Notes under the pieces: model-generated
What the model was told of the DNA's origin: nothing
The model's input: the letters and a program-made list of their open reading frames with translations, nothing else
Database searches by the model: none
Origin: Chloroflexota bacterium
Lineage (GTDB): Bacteria > Chloroflexota > Dehalococcoidia > DSTF01 > JACRBR01
Direction of reading: 5' to 3'
Length of the DNA stretch: 64,000 nt
Assembly: GCA_028872875.1 (NCBI GenBank)
Contig: JAGWOC010000008.1
Location: 1 to 64,000 of the forward strand
Program-made: the position numbers and the translations under genes
Shown here: positions 1 through 6,940 of the stretch, in pieces
Layout of the letters: each line of letters opens with the position of its first letter
How positions within the stretch are numbered: position 1 is the first letter of the stretch

Positions 1-302
1 CGCACGGCGTGAAGGTCGCGCTCGGCGGACTGTCCGACGTGTACTACTGGCTGCTGATCGCGCTGGCGCTCGTCGGGGTGCGCTGCTGGCTCTCGTTCCC
101 GCGCGGCATCGCCGGCGCCACGCGCCTGCTGCTGGCGTCGCTGGTCGCGTACTGGACGCTCGTACACGTCGCGTTCTTCGCCGACCCACGCTTCCACGCG
201 CCGATCACGCCGGTGCTGTGCCTGTGGGCGGCGGTGGCTCTTTCGTGGATCGTGGAGAGAAGGGGACGGGAACCACAGATTTCGCAGATGGGCACAGATT
301 AG
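1..302 (+). CDS. C-terminal end of a membrane glycosyltransferase-like protein (5' truncated)
   Basis: Only about the last 100 residues are in the window; the frame is open to the left edge (codons begin at base 3), so the gene starts upstream. The piece has three hydrophobic stretches (YYWLLIALALVGVRCWL, LLLASLVAYWTLVHVAFF, ITPVLCLWAAVALSWIV) with an ADPRFHAPI loop before the last. This looks like the end of a GT39/ArnT-type lipid-linked glycosyltransferase, but the catalytic N-terminus is missing, so the family is an inference. The final residues EPQISQMGTD are encoded by a CAGATTTCGCAGATG-type repeat rather than by sequence resembling the family, so the tail was probably replaced. Confidence 0.6.
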   Translation, partial: HGVKVALGGLSDVYYWLLIALALVGVRCWLSFPRGIAGATRLLLASLVAYWTLVHVAFFADPRFHAPITPVLCLWAAVALSWIVERRGREPQISQMGTD

Positions 303-350
303 GGGTGGCGACTTATCCGCGATGGCGCAGATGGGGTGCGACAAGATGGG

Positions 351-476
351 CCGGCGGCGGGCGACCGGCGGTTTCATGCGCCGATGATGTCGGTGCTGGC
401 GCTGTGGGCGGGGGCGTGGGCGAGTGCGCGGCAGCCGCGAGACGGGTCATCGCTAAGTGACTATTCCCTCGTCTAG
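351..476 (+). pseudogene. Decayed duplicate of the upstream protein's C-terminal tail
   Basis: Reading codons from base 363 gives DRRFHAPMMSVLALWAGAW and then a stop at 474-476. This matches the DPRFHAPITPVLCLWAAVA segment of the preceding gene residue for residue in the core (RFHAP, VL.LWA). There is no start codon or upstream domain, so this is a relic: either a second glycosyltransferase copy that was lost, or the original 3' end displaced when the repeat-rich segment at about 260-350 arrived. It overlaps the 3' end of the next gene on the other strand by 24 bases. Confidence 0.6.
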
Positions 477-1925
477 GTCTTTGTTGGGAATGAGCCCCAA
501 GTCCAGTGTGTGGTAGGCGTTGCGAAACATGTGCAGGTGGAGGGCGTGACTACGGCCGATATCACTATCCACTCGTCCGGCGATGATGAGAGCAGCTCCT
601 AAGACGGCATCTAAGGCACTGATTAGCGTTCCCAAGAGCCACCGGTGATGCGTGTAGGCGAAGGTCGGAGCAGGCGTGACCACGATCCCTCTGATGGGAT
701 GTAAGCCTAGGAGATACGCCTGAGCCTGGGCGCCGCCATGGGCCGCCGAGCACAGCGTGGAATAAGTTCGGCGTTGAAGTGGACCAGACTTTGCCCCGTG
801 GATAAGGCGGATGAGAACCGTGGTAGGCGGGGTCGACTCTCCGCCGGTCTTCTTGAAGCGATTCGCCATAGCGTCCGGAACTTGTGCCCAGGATTGCAGC
901 TCCAGACTGAGTTCGAAGAGGCGACGAATCAGTGTCGCGGAACCCGCCAAGCGTCCTCTCATGAAGAGCTCGGTGGCTTCCCACACAGTCTCGAAGGCGT
1001 CCACGATAACCATCGCCTGGCGGCGCAGGAGATCATAGGGTCGCTTACCAATCGCCTCGCCGAACGAAAGGCTGATGCTGCCGATCCCGACATTCGCAGA
1101 CCAGATCATGTCCAGCACCTGCGGGAAGACATTGTCGATCATGGACGTTGCGTGATCGTCCCGTTGTTGGACGGCCTCGACGCCGAAGATCGGCTCCACA
1201 TCTCTATACACCAACTGGTAGCCCAGTCGCTTCCCGATCATCGCGGCGGAAACCGAACTTAAACCAACACTCGCATGCGCCACCTGACTGAACTGCATTG
1301 CATCTTCCACGCGAAGATCAAGGAGGCGTTCACGGTTCGCCGAAAGATAGAAACCTCCGGCGTATAAGCCACCATGCGAAACGGATTTCACGACTTTCTC
1401 GATGTCGTCGAGCTTCGAAGATTCCCCTAATCCAAGATCACGCAGGACTGCCGCACTGGGCATCACGGCTCCGAACATCCCCCGTGCAGCCAGCTCCGCA
1501 TGGGCATCATCCGTGTAGGGCTTTCTGAGCGCGCGCTCCATCTCCGTAGCGAGCCGTTCGGGGTTCTCCCAGCCGGCAACAAGAAGCAGCGTTAGCTCGT
1601 ACTGACGCCGCAGAAGGGCGATCGCCGGCGCCCCGTAACCCGAGGCGATGCAGGCCATGGCGTCGACTGCGGCGTCGTGCGCGTCCACGATGGCGAGTTC
1701 AAGGAACTGGTCCAATTGGGGCTGACGTCCGGGCGACCACACCCGCACAGCTTCCGCTGCGATGCCGCGCAGCCGATAGAAAGCCTCGACTTCCGACTCG
1801 GGAGCCGGCCGCTCACGTCCAAAGCGTTCGGTGAAACGCTGCGTAAACGCCATGCGGTCGCGGTGGGTAGCGTCAACATCAGGCTTGAGATCCTGAAGCC
1901 AGCCCGGCCAATCTCTGGGAGCCAT
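453..1925 (-). CDS. Orphan helical protein with two related halves (DUF5677-like)
   Basis: A 490-residue protein without signal peptide or clear membrane segments. It contains two similar halves: residues about 80-240 carry ALLRRQYELTLLL and later VSHGG, and residues about 305-470 carry TLIRRLFELSLEL and later CSAAHGG. The repeated pattern (Arg-rich helix ending in E, then a histidine before a glycine pair) resembles the all-helical DUF5677-type proteins often found in mobile or defence-related gene sets; that assignment is tentative. Base composition is visibly lower in GC than its neighbours, which hints at transfer. The ATG at 1925 lies 5 bases after TATGAT (1931-1936), so the mRNA is probably leaderless. 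No catalytic motif recognised. Confidence 0.75.
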   Translation of the reverse strand: MAPRDWPGWLQDLKPDVDATHRDRMAFTQRFTERFGRERPAPESEVEAFYRLRGIAAEAVRVWSPGRQPQLDQFLELAIVDAHDAAVDAMACIASGYGAPAIALLRRQYELTLLLVAGWENPERLATEMERALRKPYTDDAHAELAARGMFGAVMPSAAVLRDLGLGESSKLDDIEKVVKSVSHGGLYAGGFYLSANRERLLDLRVEDAMQFSQVAHASVGLSSVSAAMIGKRLGYQLVYRDVEPIFGVEAVQQRDDHATSMIDNVFPQVLDMIWSANVGIGSISLSFGEAIGKRPYDLLRRQAMVIVDAFETVWEATELFMRGRLAGSATLIRRLFELSLELQSWAQVPDAMANRFKKTGGESTPPTTVLIRLIHGAKSGPLQRRTYSTLCSAAHGGAQAQAYLLGLHPIRGIVVTPAPTFAYTHHRWLLGTLISALDAVLGAALIIAGRVDSDIGRSHALHLHMFRNAYHTLDLGLIPNKDLDEGIVT

Positions 1926-1943
1926 GCTTAATCATATCGGTAA

Positions 1944-4900
1944 TCACACCCGCACGACCGCGAGCGTCACCTCGCGGCCGTCGATCTGCGCCGTCTCGGC
2001 GTGGACGCCGTGCGGTGGGGCGTCGGCTGACAGCTCGACGGACAGCGTCTCCTGCCGCACGTAGTCGCCGTAGCGCTCCATCACCGCGCGCAGCTCGCCG
2101 CCGTCATCCTCGGCGCGATAGTAGGTCTTGATGCGGTCGGCGATCTCGAAGCCGGCGTCCTTGCGCAGGGTCTGGATGCGGTGGACGATCTCGCGCGCCA
2201 GCCCCTCCTGCGCCAGCTCCGGCGTCAGCTCCACCGAGACGATGACGACGATGCCGCCCTCTTCCGCAGAGGCGAAGCCGGCGCGCTCGCGGCCGTTGAC
2301 GAGCAGCTCGTCGGGCGCGAGCTGCTTGCCGGCGACCTCGACCGTCTCCCCGGCCGCCACCGCGCGCGCCACCTGCGCCAGGCGCTCGTCGGACATCGAT
2401 GCCAGCGCCTGCGCGATATCCGGCACGGCGCGCCCGTACTTCTGGCCGAGCAACTTGAGGTTCGGCTTCACCTCAAAGCGCAGGAACTCGCCCTCGTCGC
2501 GCACGACGCGCAGCGCCTTCACGTTCAGCTCGTCGAGGAGCTGCGGCGCCAGTCGCCGGAGCGCGTCCTCCTCCGCCCGCGTGGGGAGCTTGACGAACAG
2601 CTCGGCGACCGGCTGCCGCACCTTGAGCTGCGCCTTCGCGCGCGCGGCGCGGCCAAGCGACGCCACCCGCATCACGAGCCGCGTCTCGGCGGAGAGCGCG
2701 CGGTCGATCTTCGACGCGTCAGCGGCGGGCCAGTCGGTCAGGTGCACGCTCTCCGGCGCGTCGGCGTCGAACGAGCGGACGAGGTTCTGATACAGCTCCT
2801 CGGCGAGGAACGGCGTGAAGGGTGCCATCAGGCGGATGAGGGTCGTGAGGCACTCGTACAGCGTCGCGTAGGCAGCCTGCTTGTCGGCGTCGCTCTCGGA
2901 CTTCCAGAATCGGCGCCGGCTGCGGCGCACGTACCAGTTCGAGAGGTCCTCGACGAACGCCTCGACGAGCCGCGTGGCGCCGAGCGCGTCGAAGTCGTGC
3001 AGGCGCTCTGTGACGCCGGCAACGAGCTGGTGCAGCTCGGAGAGGGCCCAGCGGTCGAGCTCGCTGAGGGCGCCGTGCCGCGCGGGCTGAGGGCCCGCGC
3101 TCCGGGATGAGGAGGCGTCCTCGGCCGCATCGGCCTCGGGACGCGCGGGCTGAGGGCCCGCGCTCCGGGATGAGGGAGCGTCCTTGGCCCCATCTGCGTC
3201 CATCTGCGGAGCGACCGGCCCCGGCGTCCACCCGTCGAGCGAGGCGTAGGTGACGAAGAATGCGTACGTGTTCCACAGCGTCAGGAACATGCCGCGGCGC
3301 ACGTCGTCGGCGGGGCCGTAGCCGAAGTTGATGTTGTGCGCCGGGTTCTGGCGATAGAACAGCCAGCGCATCACATCGACGCCCATCGTGTCGGCGGCAT
3401 CGTCGAACCAGATGGCGTTGCCCGCGCTCTTGTGCATCTCCTCGCCGCGTTCGTCGCGCACCATGGCGTGGCCGAGCACCGTCTGGAACGGCGGCCGGTC
3501 CTCGAGCGCCGTGGCCATCGTCAGCAGCGAGTAGAACCAGTTGCGAAACTGGCCGGGGAAGGCCTCGGTGATGAACTGCGCGGGAAACCACTGCTCCCAG
3601 TAGGCGCGGTCGTGGCGATAGCCGAGCGTCGAGAACGGCACGATGCCGGCGTCCAGCCAGGGGTTGCCGACGTCGGGGATGCGCGGCACGACGGCACCGC
3701 AGGCGCGGCAGGCGATCTTCACCGCGTCGATGAACGGCTTGTGCGGCGAGTGCCCTTCGAAGACCTCCCAGCCCTCGACCGCGCGATCCTTCAGCTCCGT
3801 CTCGCTACCGACGACCTCGAAGGCGCCGCACTGCGGGCAGTCGAAGATGGGCAGCGCCAGGCCGTAGTAGCGCTTCTTCGAGATCATCCAGTCGTCCATG
3901 TTCTTCAGCCAGTCGAGCTCGCGCGCAAGGCCGAAGTCCGGGATCCAGCGGATCTGGCGCGTGACGGCGGCGATCCGGTGGCGCAACTCGTCCATGCTGA
4001 TAAACCACTCATCGACGAGCCGGAAGATCAGCTCCGTGCCGCAGCGCCAGCAGACCGGATAGCGGTGCGCGTACGCCTGCGTGCGGTAGAGCATCCCCTT
4101 CCCGCGCAGGCTGTCGAAGATGGCGTCGCGCGTGGCGTCGGCGGACACCGAGCGGCCTGTCAGCCAGTCGAAGCCGCCGAGGTACACGCCCTCATCGTCG
4201 GTCGGCGCGATGACGGCGAGGGCGTGCTCCTTGCTGAGCGCGAAGTCCTCCTTGCCGCAGCCGGGCGCGATGTGGACGATGCCCGTGCCCTCTTCGTCCG
4301 ACACTTCCTCCCACGCGATGACGCGATGCTCGATGCCCTGCTGCGCGGGCAGCTCGTCGAAGGGCCCGCGATAGCGCAGGCCGACGAGATCGGCGCCCTT
4401 CAGCTCGCCCAGCACCTCGTGCGCGCCGCGCAGCGCGCTCTGCGCCGCACCCTTCGAGACGTAGAGCACGGCGTCGCCCTGGCGCACCCTCAGGTACGTC
4501 AGCCCGGGGTGCACCGCCGCGGCGACGTTGCCGGCGAGCGTCCACGGCGTCGTCGTCCACACGAGCAGCGACTCTCCCTCGCGCCCAACGAGCGGGAATG
4601 TGAGGTAGACGCTGGTGTGCGTGATCTCCTTGTAGCCCTCGGTGACGATCTCGTGCTCCGAGAGCCCGGTGGCGCAGCGCGGGCACCAGGGCATCACGTC
4701 GTGGCCCTTGTACAGCCAGCCCTTCTCCCAGCACGTCTTGAGGAACATCCAGATCGTGTAGTTGTTCTCGTCGGAGTTCGTGTAGTAGGAGTGGTCCCAG
4801 TCCATCCAGTAGCCGAGCCGGACGGACTGCTGCGTCTGCACGCCGGCGAAGTGCGCGACGCGGTCCTTGCACTCCTGCACGAAGCGGTCGACGCCGAACT

Positions 4901-5228
4901 CCAGGATGTCCTTCTTCGAGGTGAACCCGTGCTGCTTCTCGACCTCGACCTCGATCCAGAGGCCCTGGCAGTCGAAGCCGTTCTGGTACCGCTGCTTCTC
5001 ACCGAGCATCGTGTGGAAGCGCTGGTAGAGGTCCTTGTACGAGCGCCCCCAGGCGTGGTGGACGCCCATCGGATTGTTCGCCGTGATCGGCCCGTCGATG
5101 AACGACCAGCGCCGCGCGGAGGCGTCGTTGCGGTGGATGTAGCGCTCGATCATCCGCCGCTCGTGCCACCAGCGCAGCGTGTCCCGCTCGCGTTCGACGA
5201 AGTCCGGCCGTGTCGGTACTGGTTGCAT
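1944..5228 (-). CDS. ileS: Isoleucyl-tRNA synthetase
   Basis: Charges tRNA-Ile in the cytoplasm. The 1094-residue product has the class I signatures: HHAWG near residue 57 (HIGH equivalent) and MHKSAGN near residue 598 (KMSKS equivalent), with CP1 editing domain between, zinc-binding CxxC pairs, anticodon-binding domain and a C-terminal domain. The length and HKSAGN form fit the longer, eukaryote-like IleS type. The start is set at 5228 (MQPVPTRPD) because GGTGAGG sits just upstream; the open frame before it is inside a dispersed repeat. An insert at residues about 670-716 is a two-copy 21-residue repeat. Upstream lie a DUF559 gene (stop 5 bases away) and a T-box, so expression should respond to uncharged tRNA-Ile. 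Confidence 0.97.
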   Translation of the reverse strand: MQPVPTRPDFVERERDTLRWWHERRMIERYIHRNDASARRWSFIDGPITANNPMGVHHAWGRSYKDLYQRFHTMLGEKQRYQNGFDCQGLWIEVEVEKQHGFTSKKDILEFGVDRFVQECKDRVAHFAGVQTQQSVRLGYWMDWDHSYYTNSDENNYTIWMFLKTCWEKGWLYKGHDVMPWCPRCATGLSEHEIVTEGYKEITHTSVYLTFPLVGREGESLLVWTTTPWTLAGNVAAAVHPGLTYLRVRQGDAVLYVSKGAAQSALRGAHEVLGELKGADLVGLRYRGPFDELPAQQGIEHRVIAWEEVSDEEGTGIVHIAPGCGKEDFALSKEHALAVIAPTDDEGVYLGGFDWLTGRSVSADATRDAIFDSLRGKGMLYRTQAYAHRYPVCWRCGTELIFRLVDEWFISMDELRHRIAAVTRQIRWIPDFGLARELDWLKNMDDWMISKKRYYGLALPIFDCPQCGAFEVVGSETELKDRAVEGWEVFEGHSPHKPFIDAVKIACRACGAVVPRIPDVGNPWLDAGIVPFSTLGYRHDRAYWEQWFPAQFITEAFPGQFRNWFYSLLTMATALEDRPPFQTVLGHAMVRDERGEEMHKSAGNAIWFDDAADTMGVDVMRWLFYRQNPAHNINFGYGPADDVRRGMFLTLWNTYAFFVTYASLDGWTPGPVAPQMDADGAKDAPSSRSAGPQPARPEADAAEDASSSRSAGPQPARHGALSELDRWALSELHQLVAGVTERLHDFDALGATRLVEAFVEDLSNWYVRRSRRRFWKSESDADKQAAYATLYECLTTLIRLMAPFTPFLAEELYQNLVRSFDADAPESVHLTDWPAADASKIDRALSAETRLVMRVASLGRAARAKAQLKVRQPVAELFVKLPTRAEEDALRRLAPQLLDELNVKALRVVRDEGEFLRFEVKPNLKLLGQKYGRAVPDIAQALASMSDERLAQVARAVAAGETVEVAGKQLAPDELLVNGRERAGFASAEEGGIVVIVSVELTPELAQEGLAREIVHRIQTLRKDAGFEIADRIKTYYRAEDDGGELRAVMERYGDYVRQETLSVELSADAPPHGVHAETAQIDGREVTLAVVRV
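3081..3193. repeat. In-frame tandem palindromic repeat inside ileS
   Basis: Two direct copies of a roughly 50-base unit (3081-3130 and 3144-3193; period 63 bases) that differ at only a few positions. Each begins with GCGGGCTGAGGGCCCGC, an inverted repeat with a 4-base loop. On the coding strand each copy gives SRSAGPQPAR. It lies between the catalytic core and the anticodon-binding domain, where IleS normally has a plain linker, and is followed by CATCTGCGTCCATCTGCGG, which belongs to another repeat type seen at 280-340 and 52300-52332. Confidence 0.85.
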
Positions 5229-5229
5229 G

Positions 5230-5273
5230 GACCTCACCCCCCGGCCCCCTCCCCACAATGTGGAGAGGGGGAG
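5230..5273. repeat. Left copy of the 44-bp inverted repeat
   Basis: ACCTCACCCCCCGGCC followed by an internal palindrome (CCCTCCCCACAATGTGGAGAGGGGG). It supplies the DUF559 stop codon (TGA at 5234-5236) and, read on the minus strand, the GGTGAGG Shine-Dalgarno-like sequence of ileS. Confidence 0.9.
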
Positions 5274-5650
5274 TTGCTGCGGGAAGAGTGCCCCGCGGCT
5301 TCAGCGATCGCAGCCAGCACCGCAGGCAAGTCCGCGTCGACCTGCGCGTTGGTGAAGCGCACGACACGGAGGCGGAGTGCCTCGAGGCATGACTGCCGCG
5401 TCGCGTCCTCATCCCGATGCTTCTCGTGAACCGGGCCGTCGATCTCGACGATCAGTCCGGCCTCCGCGCAGTAGAAGTCGACGATAAAACGGTCGATCGC
5501 GTGCTGGCGCCGGAACTTCAGCCCATCGAGTCGGCGGCCACGGAGCCGCTCCCACAACTGATCCTCCGCGGCAGTTGGCAAGTGCCGCATGGATCGGGCC
5601 TTCGGCCGCAACTTCTGCCACATGTCCGCGCCCGCTCTCTTGCTCCGCAT
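5234..5650 (-). CDS. DUF559 (Vsr-like) endonuclease-domain protein
   Basis: A 138-residue protein of the DUF559 family, which belongs to the PD-(D/E)XK/Vsr-like nuclease fold. The hallmark core is present: LKFRRQHAIDRFIVDFYC (acidic residue of the first strand), then IVEIDGPVH (E-x-D) and a terminal LRVVRFTNAQV strand. The last dozen residues (SPSPHCGEGAGG) and the stop codon are encoded by the flanking repeat. It is transcribed in the same direction as ileS, downstream of the T-box, with its stop 5 bases before the ileS ATG, so it should be co-transcribed and possibly translationally coupled. Biological role of this family is not settled; function here is unknown. No partner toxin, methylase or transposase is adjacent. 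Confidence 0.9.
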   Translation of the reverse strand: MRSKRAGADMWQKLRPKARSMRHLPTAAEDQLWERLRGRRLDGLKFRRQHAIDRFIVDFYCAEAGLIVEIDGPVHEKHRDEDATRQSCLEALRLRVVRFTNAQVDADLPAVLAAIAEAAGHSSRSNSPSPHCGEGAGG

Positions 5651-5747
5651 CTCTAACCTCGCACTGCCTCCGCTTGCGAGTCACACCGTGGTTTGCTGCT
5701 CAACATTCTCGAGGCAACTCGCTCCGGCCCGTCGACCGCTCGACGAC

Positions 5748-5791
5748 CTCCCCCTCTCCACAATGTGGAGAGGGGGCCGGGGGGTGAGGTA
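5748..5791. repeat. Right copy of the 44-bp inverted repeat
   Basis: CTCCCCCTCTCCACAATGTGGAGAGGGGG followed by CCGGGGGGTGAGGT; the reverse complement of the copy at 5230-5273 with only about one substitution. It begins 3 bases from the poly-U end of the T-box terminator. Confidence 0.9.
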
Positions 5792-5793
5792 CC

Positions 5794-5823
5794 AAAACGC
5801 CCGCCCCCACGAAAGGGACGGGC
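5794..5823 (-). terminator. T-box intrinsic terminator
   Basis: On the minus strand GCCCGTCCC pairs with GGGGCGGGC (9 bp, one G-U) around TTTCGTG, followed by GTTTT. This is the terminator that competes with the T-box antiterminator; it ends 3 bases before the right inverted repeat. Confidence 0.9.
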
Positions 5824-6068
5824 TCGACGTTCGACCCCGCGGTACCACCCTAGTTCCCCGCCTGCTGGCGGGACGCTCATGCCGGGCGCGATCACGCCCT
5901 GCCCTGCGAACGGTGGGCTTCCGGGCGCGCATACTGCCCCGCCGGGGTTCCGCGCGCCGGCTCGGGAGGGATCTTCGGCCACCGACGCTGCATCCGGCTC
6001 GCACCGTACCCGGATTCGCTCAGCAGCGGCTCGGCGGCGTACTCGTCTCCGTCTTCGCCTGTGCGGGG
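5794..6068 (-). promoter_or_regulatory. T-box riboswitch leader for ileS (Ile specifier AUC)
   Basis: The canonical T-box AGGGTGGTACCGCGG is at 5851-5837 (minus strand). Stem I is visible upstream: GCCGCCGA pairs with TCGGTGGC (8 bp), capped by GCTGC/GCAGC and an ATCCGG/CCGGAT hairpin. Below it the two strands AGTA and GAAG-ATC form the expected loop-E/specifier loop; the specifier ATC is at 5972-5970 and reads isoleucine. GGAG/CTCC closes the lower stem. T-box leaders bind uncharged cognate tRNA through specifier and T-box bulge and so prevent termination. The first gene downstream is now the DUF559 gene, and ileS is second. Confidence 0.94.
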
Positions 6069-6098
6069 AGTATAGGCGCGGCGCGGGCACCGAGACAA
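6069..6098 (-). promoter_or_regulatory. Promoter of the T-box/DUF559/ileS transcript
   Basis: TTGTCT (6098-6093), an 18-base spacer and TATACT (6074-6069). It is placed so that transcription would begin just upstream of stem I of the T-box. Confidence 0.75.
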
Positions 6099-6148
6099 CC
6101 GGGGGTTACCCCCGCATCGGCCGGACCGGCTCGCGGGTGGGCCCTCGC

Positions 6149-6940
6149 CTACGGGGCCTCCTGCAGCCGCAGGAAGTCGAGCACCGCCGCCGCCACCGCG
6201 TCCGGCTGCTCCGGCAGGAGCGCGTGCCCGGCGTCCGCGATCTCCACCAGCCGCACGCGGCCGGGCGACTCGTCGCGGAGGGCCCTCCCGTTGGCCGGCG
6301 GCGCCACGCGGTCATCGAGGCCCTGGACGACGAGCATCGGCGCGTCGCCGCCGCCCCGGAAGTCGCGCGGGTCCGTCGCGGCGACCGCCGCGCGCTGTGC
6401 GGCGGCGGCCCCCGGCCACCAGCCGTCGCGCCACACCGCGGGGTCGTGGCCCGGGGCGAAGAACGCCGTCGCGACGGCCGCGTGATGGTCGGCATCGGGC
6501 AGGTCCGCACGGAAGACGCGCGCGAGCGCCCGCCAGGCTTCCGCGTCCGGCTCGATCTGCCCGCCGGCTGCGAGGAGCGTGACGCTACGCACCAGCGCCG
6601 TGTAGTCGGCGGCGGCGCAGCGCGCGACGCGATTGCCGAACGCGTGCCCGACCACGTGGGCGGGCGCGCCGCCAACGCACGCGATCACCAGAGCGACATC
6701 GCGCGCGTAATCGTGCAGCGTCAGATGGTCCATCGGGCCCGTGCTCTTGCCGACGCCCCGGCAGTCCATGGCGGCGGCGGTGAAGCCACCCTGGGCCAGC
6801 CGCCGGCCGAGGTCGTCGAAGTCGCCGGCGCCGCGGCCGAGCGACGGCACGAGCACGACCGGCGGACCCTCGCCGCGCACCGTGCAGGCGATGCGCACGC
6901 CCTCGCCCTCACAGATGGCCGTACGCGGAGCAGCGTTCAT
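6149..6940 (-). CDS. Alpha/beta hydrolase fold protein with alanine at the nucleophile position
   Basis: 263 residues with the alpha/beta hydrolase fold: VVLVPSLGRG oxyanion-loop region, MDCRGVGKS, nucleophile elbow VGHAFGNR (residues about 97-104), acid in VQGLDDRVAP (about 206-212) and catalytic His in DAGHALLPEQP (about 239). The elbow should read GxSxG; here it is GHAFG, so the serine nucleophile is Ala while Asp and His are kept. Start ATG at 6940 overlaps the stop of the upstream oxidoreductase (ATGA), so the two are translationally coupled and likely act on related substrates. Could be a non-hydrolytic member or use another residue. Confidence 0.85.
   Translation of the reverse strand: MNAAPRTAICEGEGVRIACTVRGEGPPVVLVPSLGRGAGDFDDLGRRLAQGGFTAAAMDCRGVGKSTGPMDHLTLHDYARDVALVIACVGGAPAHVVGHAFGNRVARCAAADYTALVRSVTLLAAGGQIEPDAEAWRALARVFRADLPDADHHAAVATAFFAPGHDPAVWRDGWWPGAAAAQRAAVAATDPRDFRGGGDAPMLVVQGLDDRVAPPANGRALRDESPGRVRLVEIADAGHALLPEQPDAVAAAVLDFLRLQEAP

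Larger units (their letters stand above)
5230..5791. mobile_element. DUF559 gene bounded by inverted 44-bp repeats (candidate mobile unit)
   Basis: The unit runs from an outward GACCTCACCCCCC end at 5230 to an outward GGGGGGTGAGGTACC end at 5791. The two ends are near-identical 44-bp inverted copies and the only gene between them encodes a DUF559 nuclease-like protein whose last codons and stop lie in the left copy. The right edge abuts the T-box terminator (5794) and the left edge abuts the ileS start codon (5228). This is the arrangement expected of a repeat-plus-nuclease unit inserted in the leader; mobility itself is inference. Confidence 0.6.

Noticed and set aside
3336-5429. A 697-codon open frame on the plus strand opposite ileS
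   Set aside because: Arg/Ala/Val-rich composition and exact antisense to a clear synthetase; the open frame results from high GC in third codon positions.
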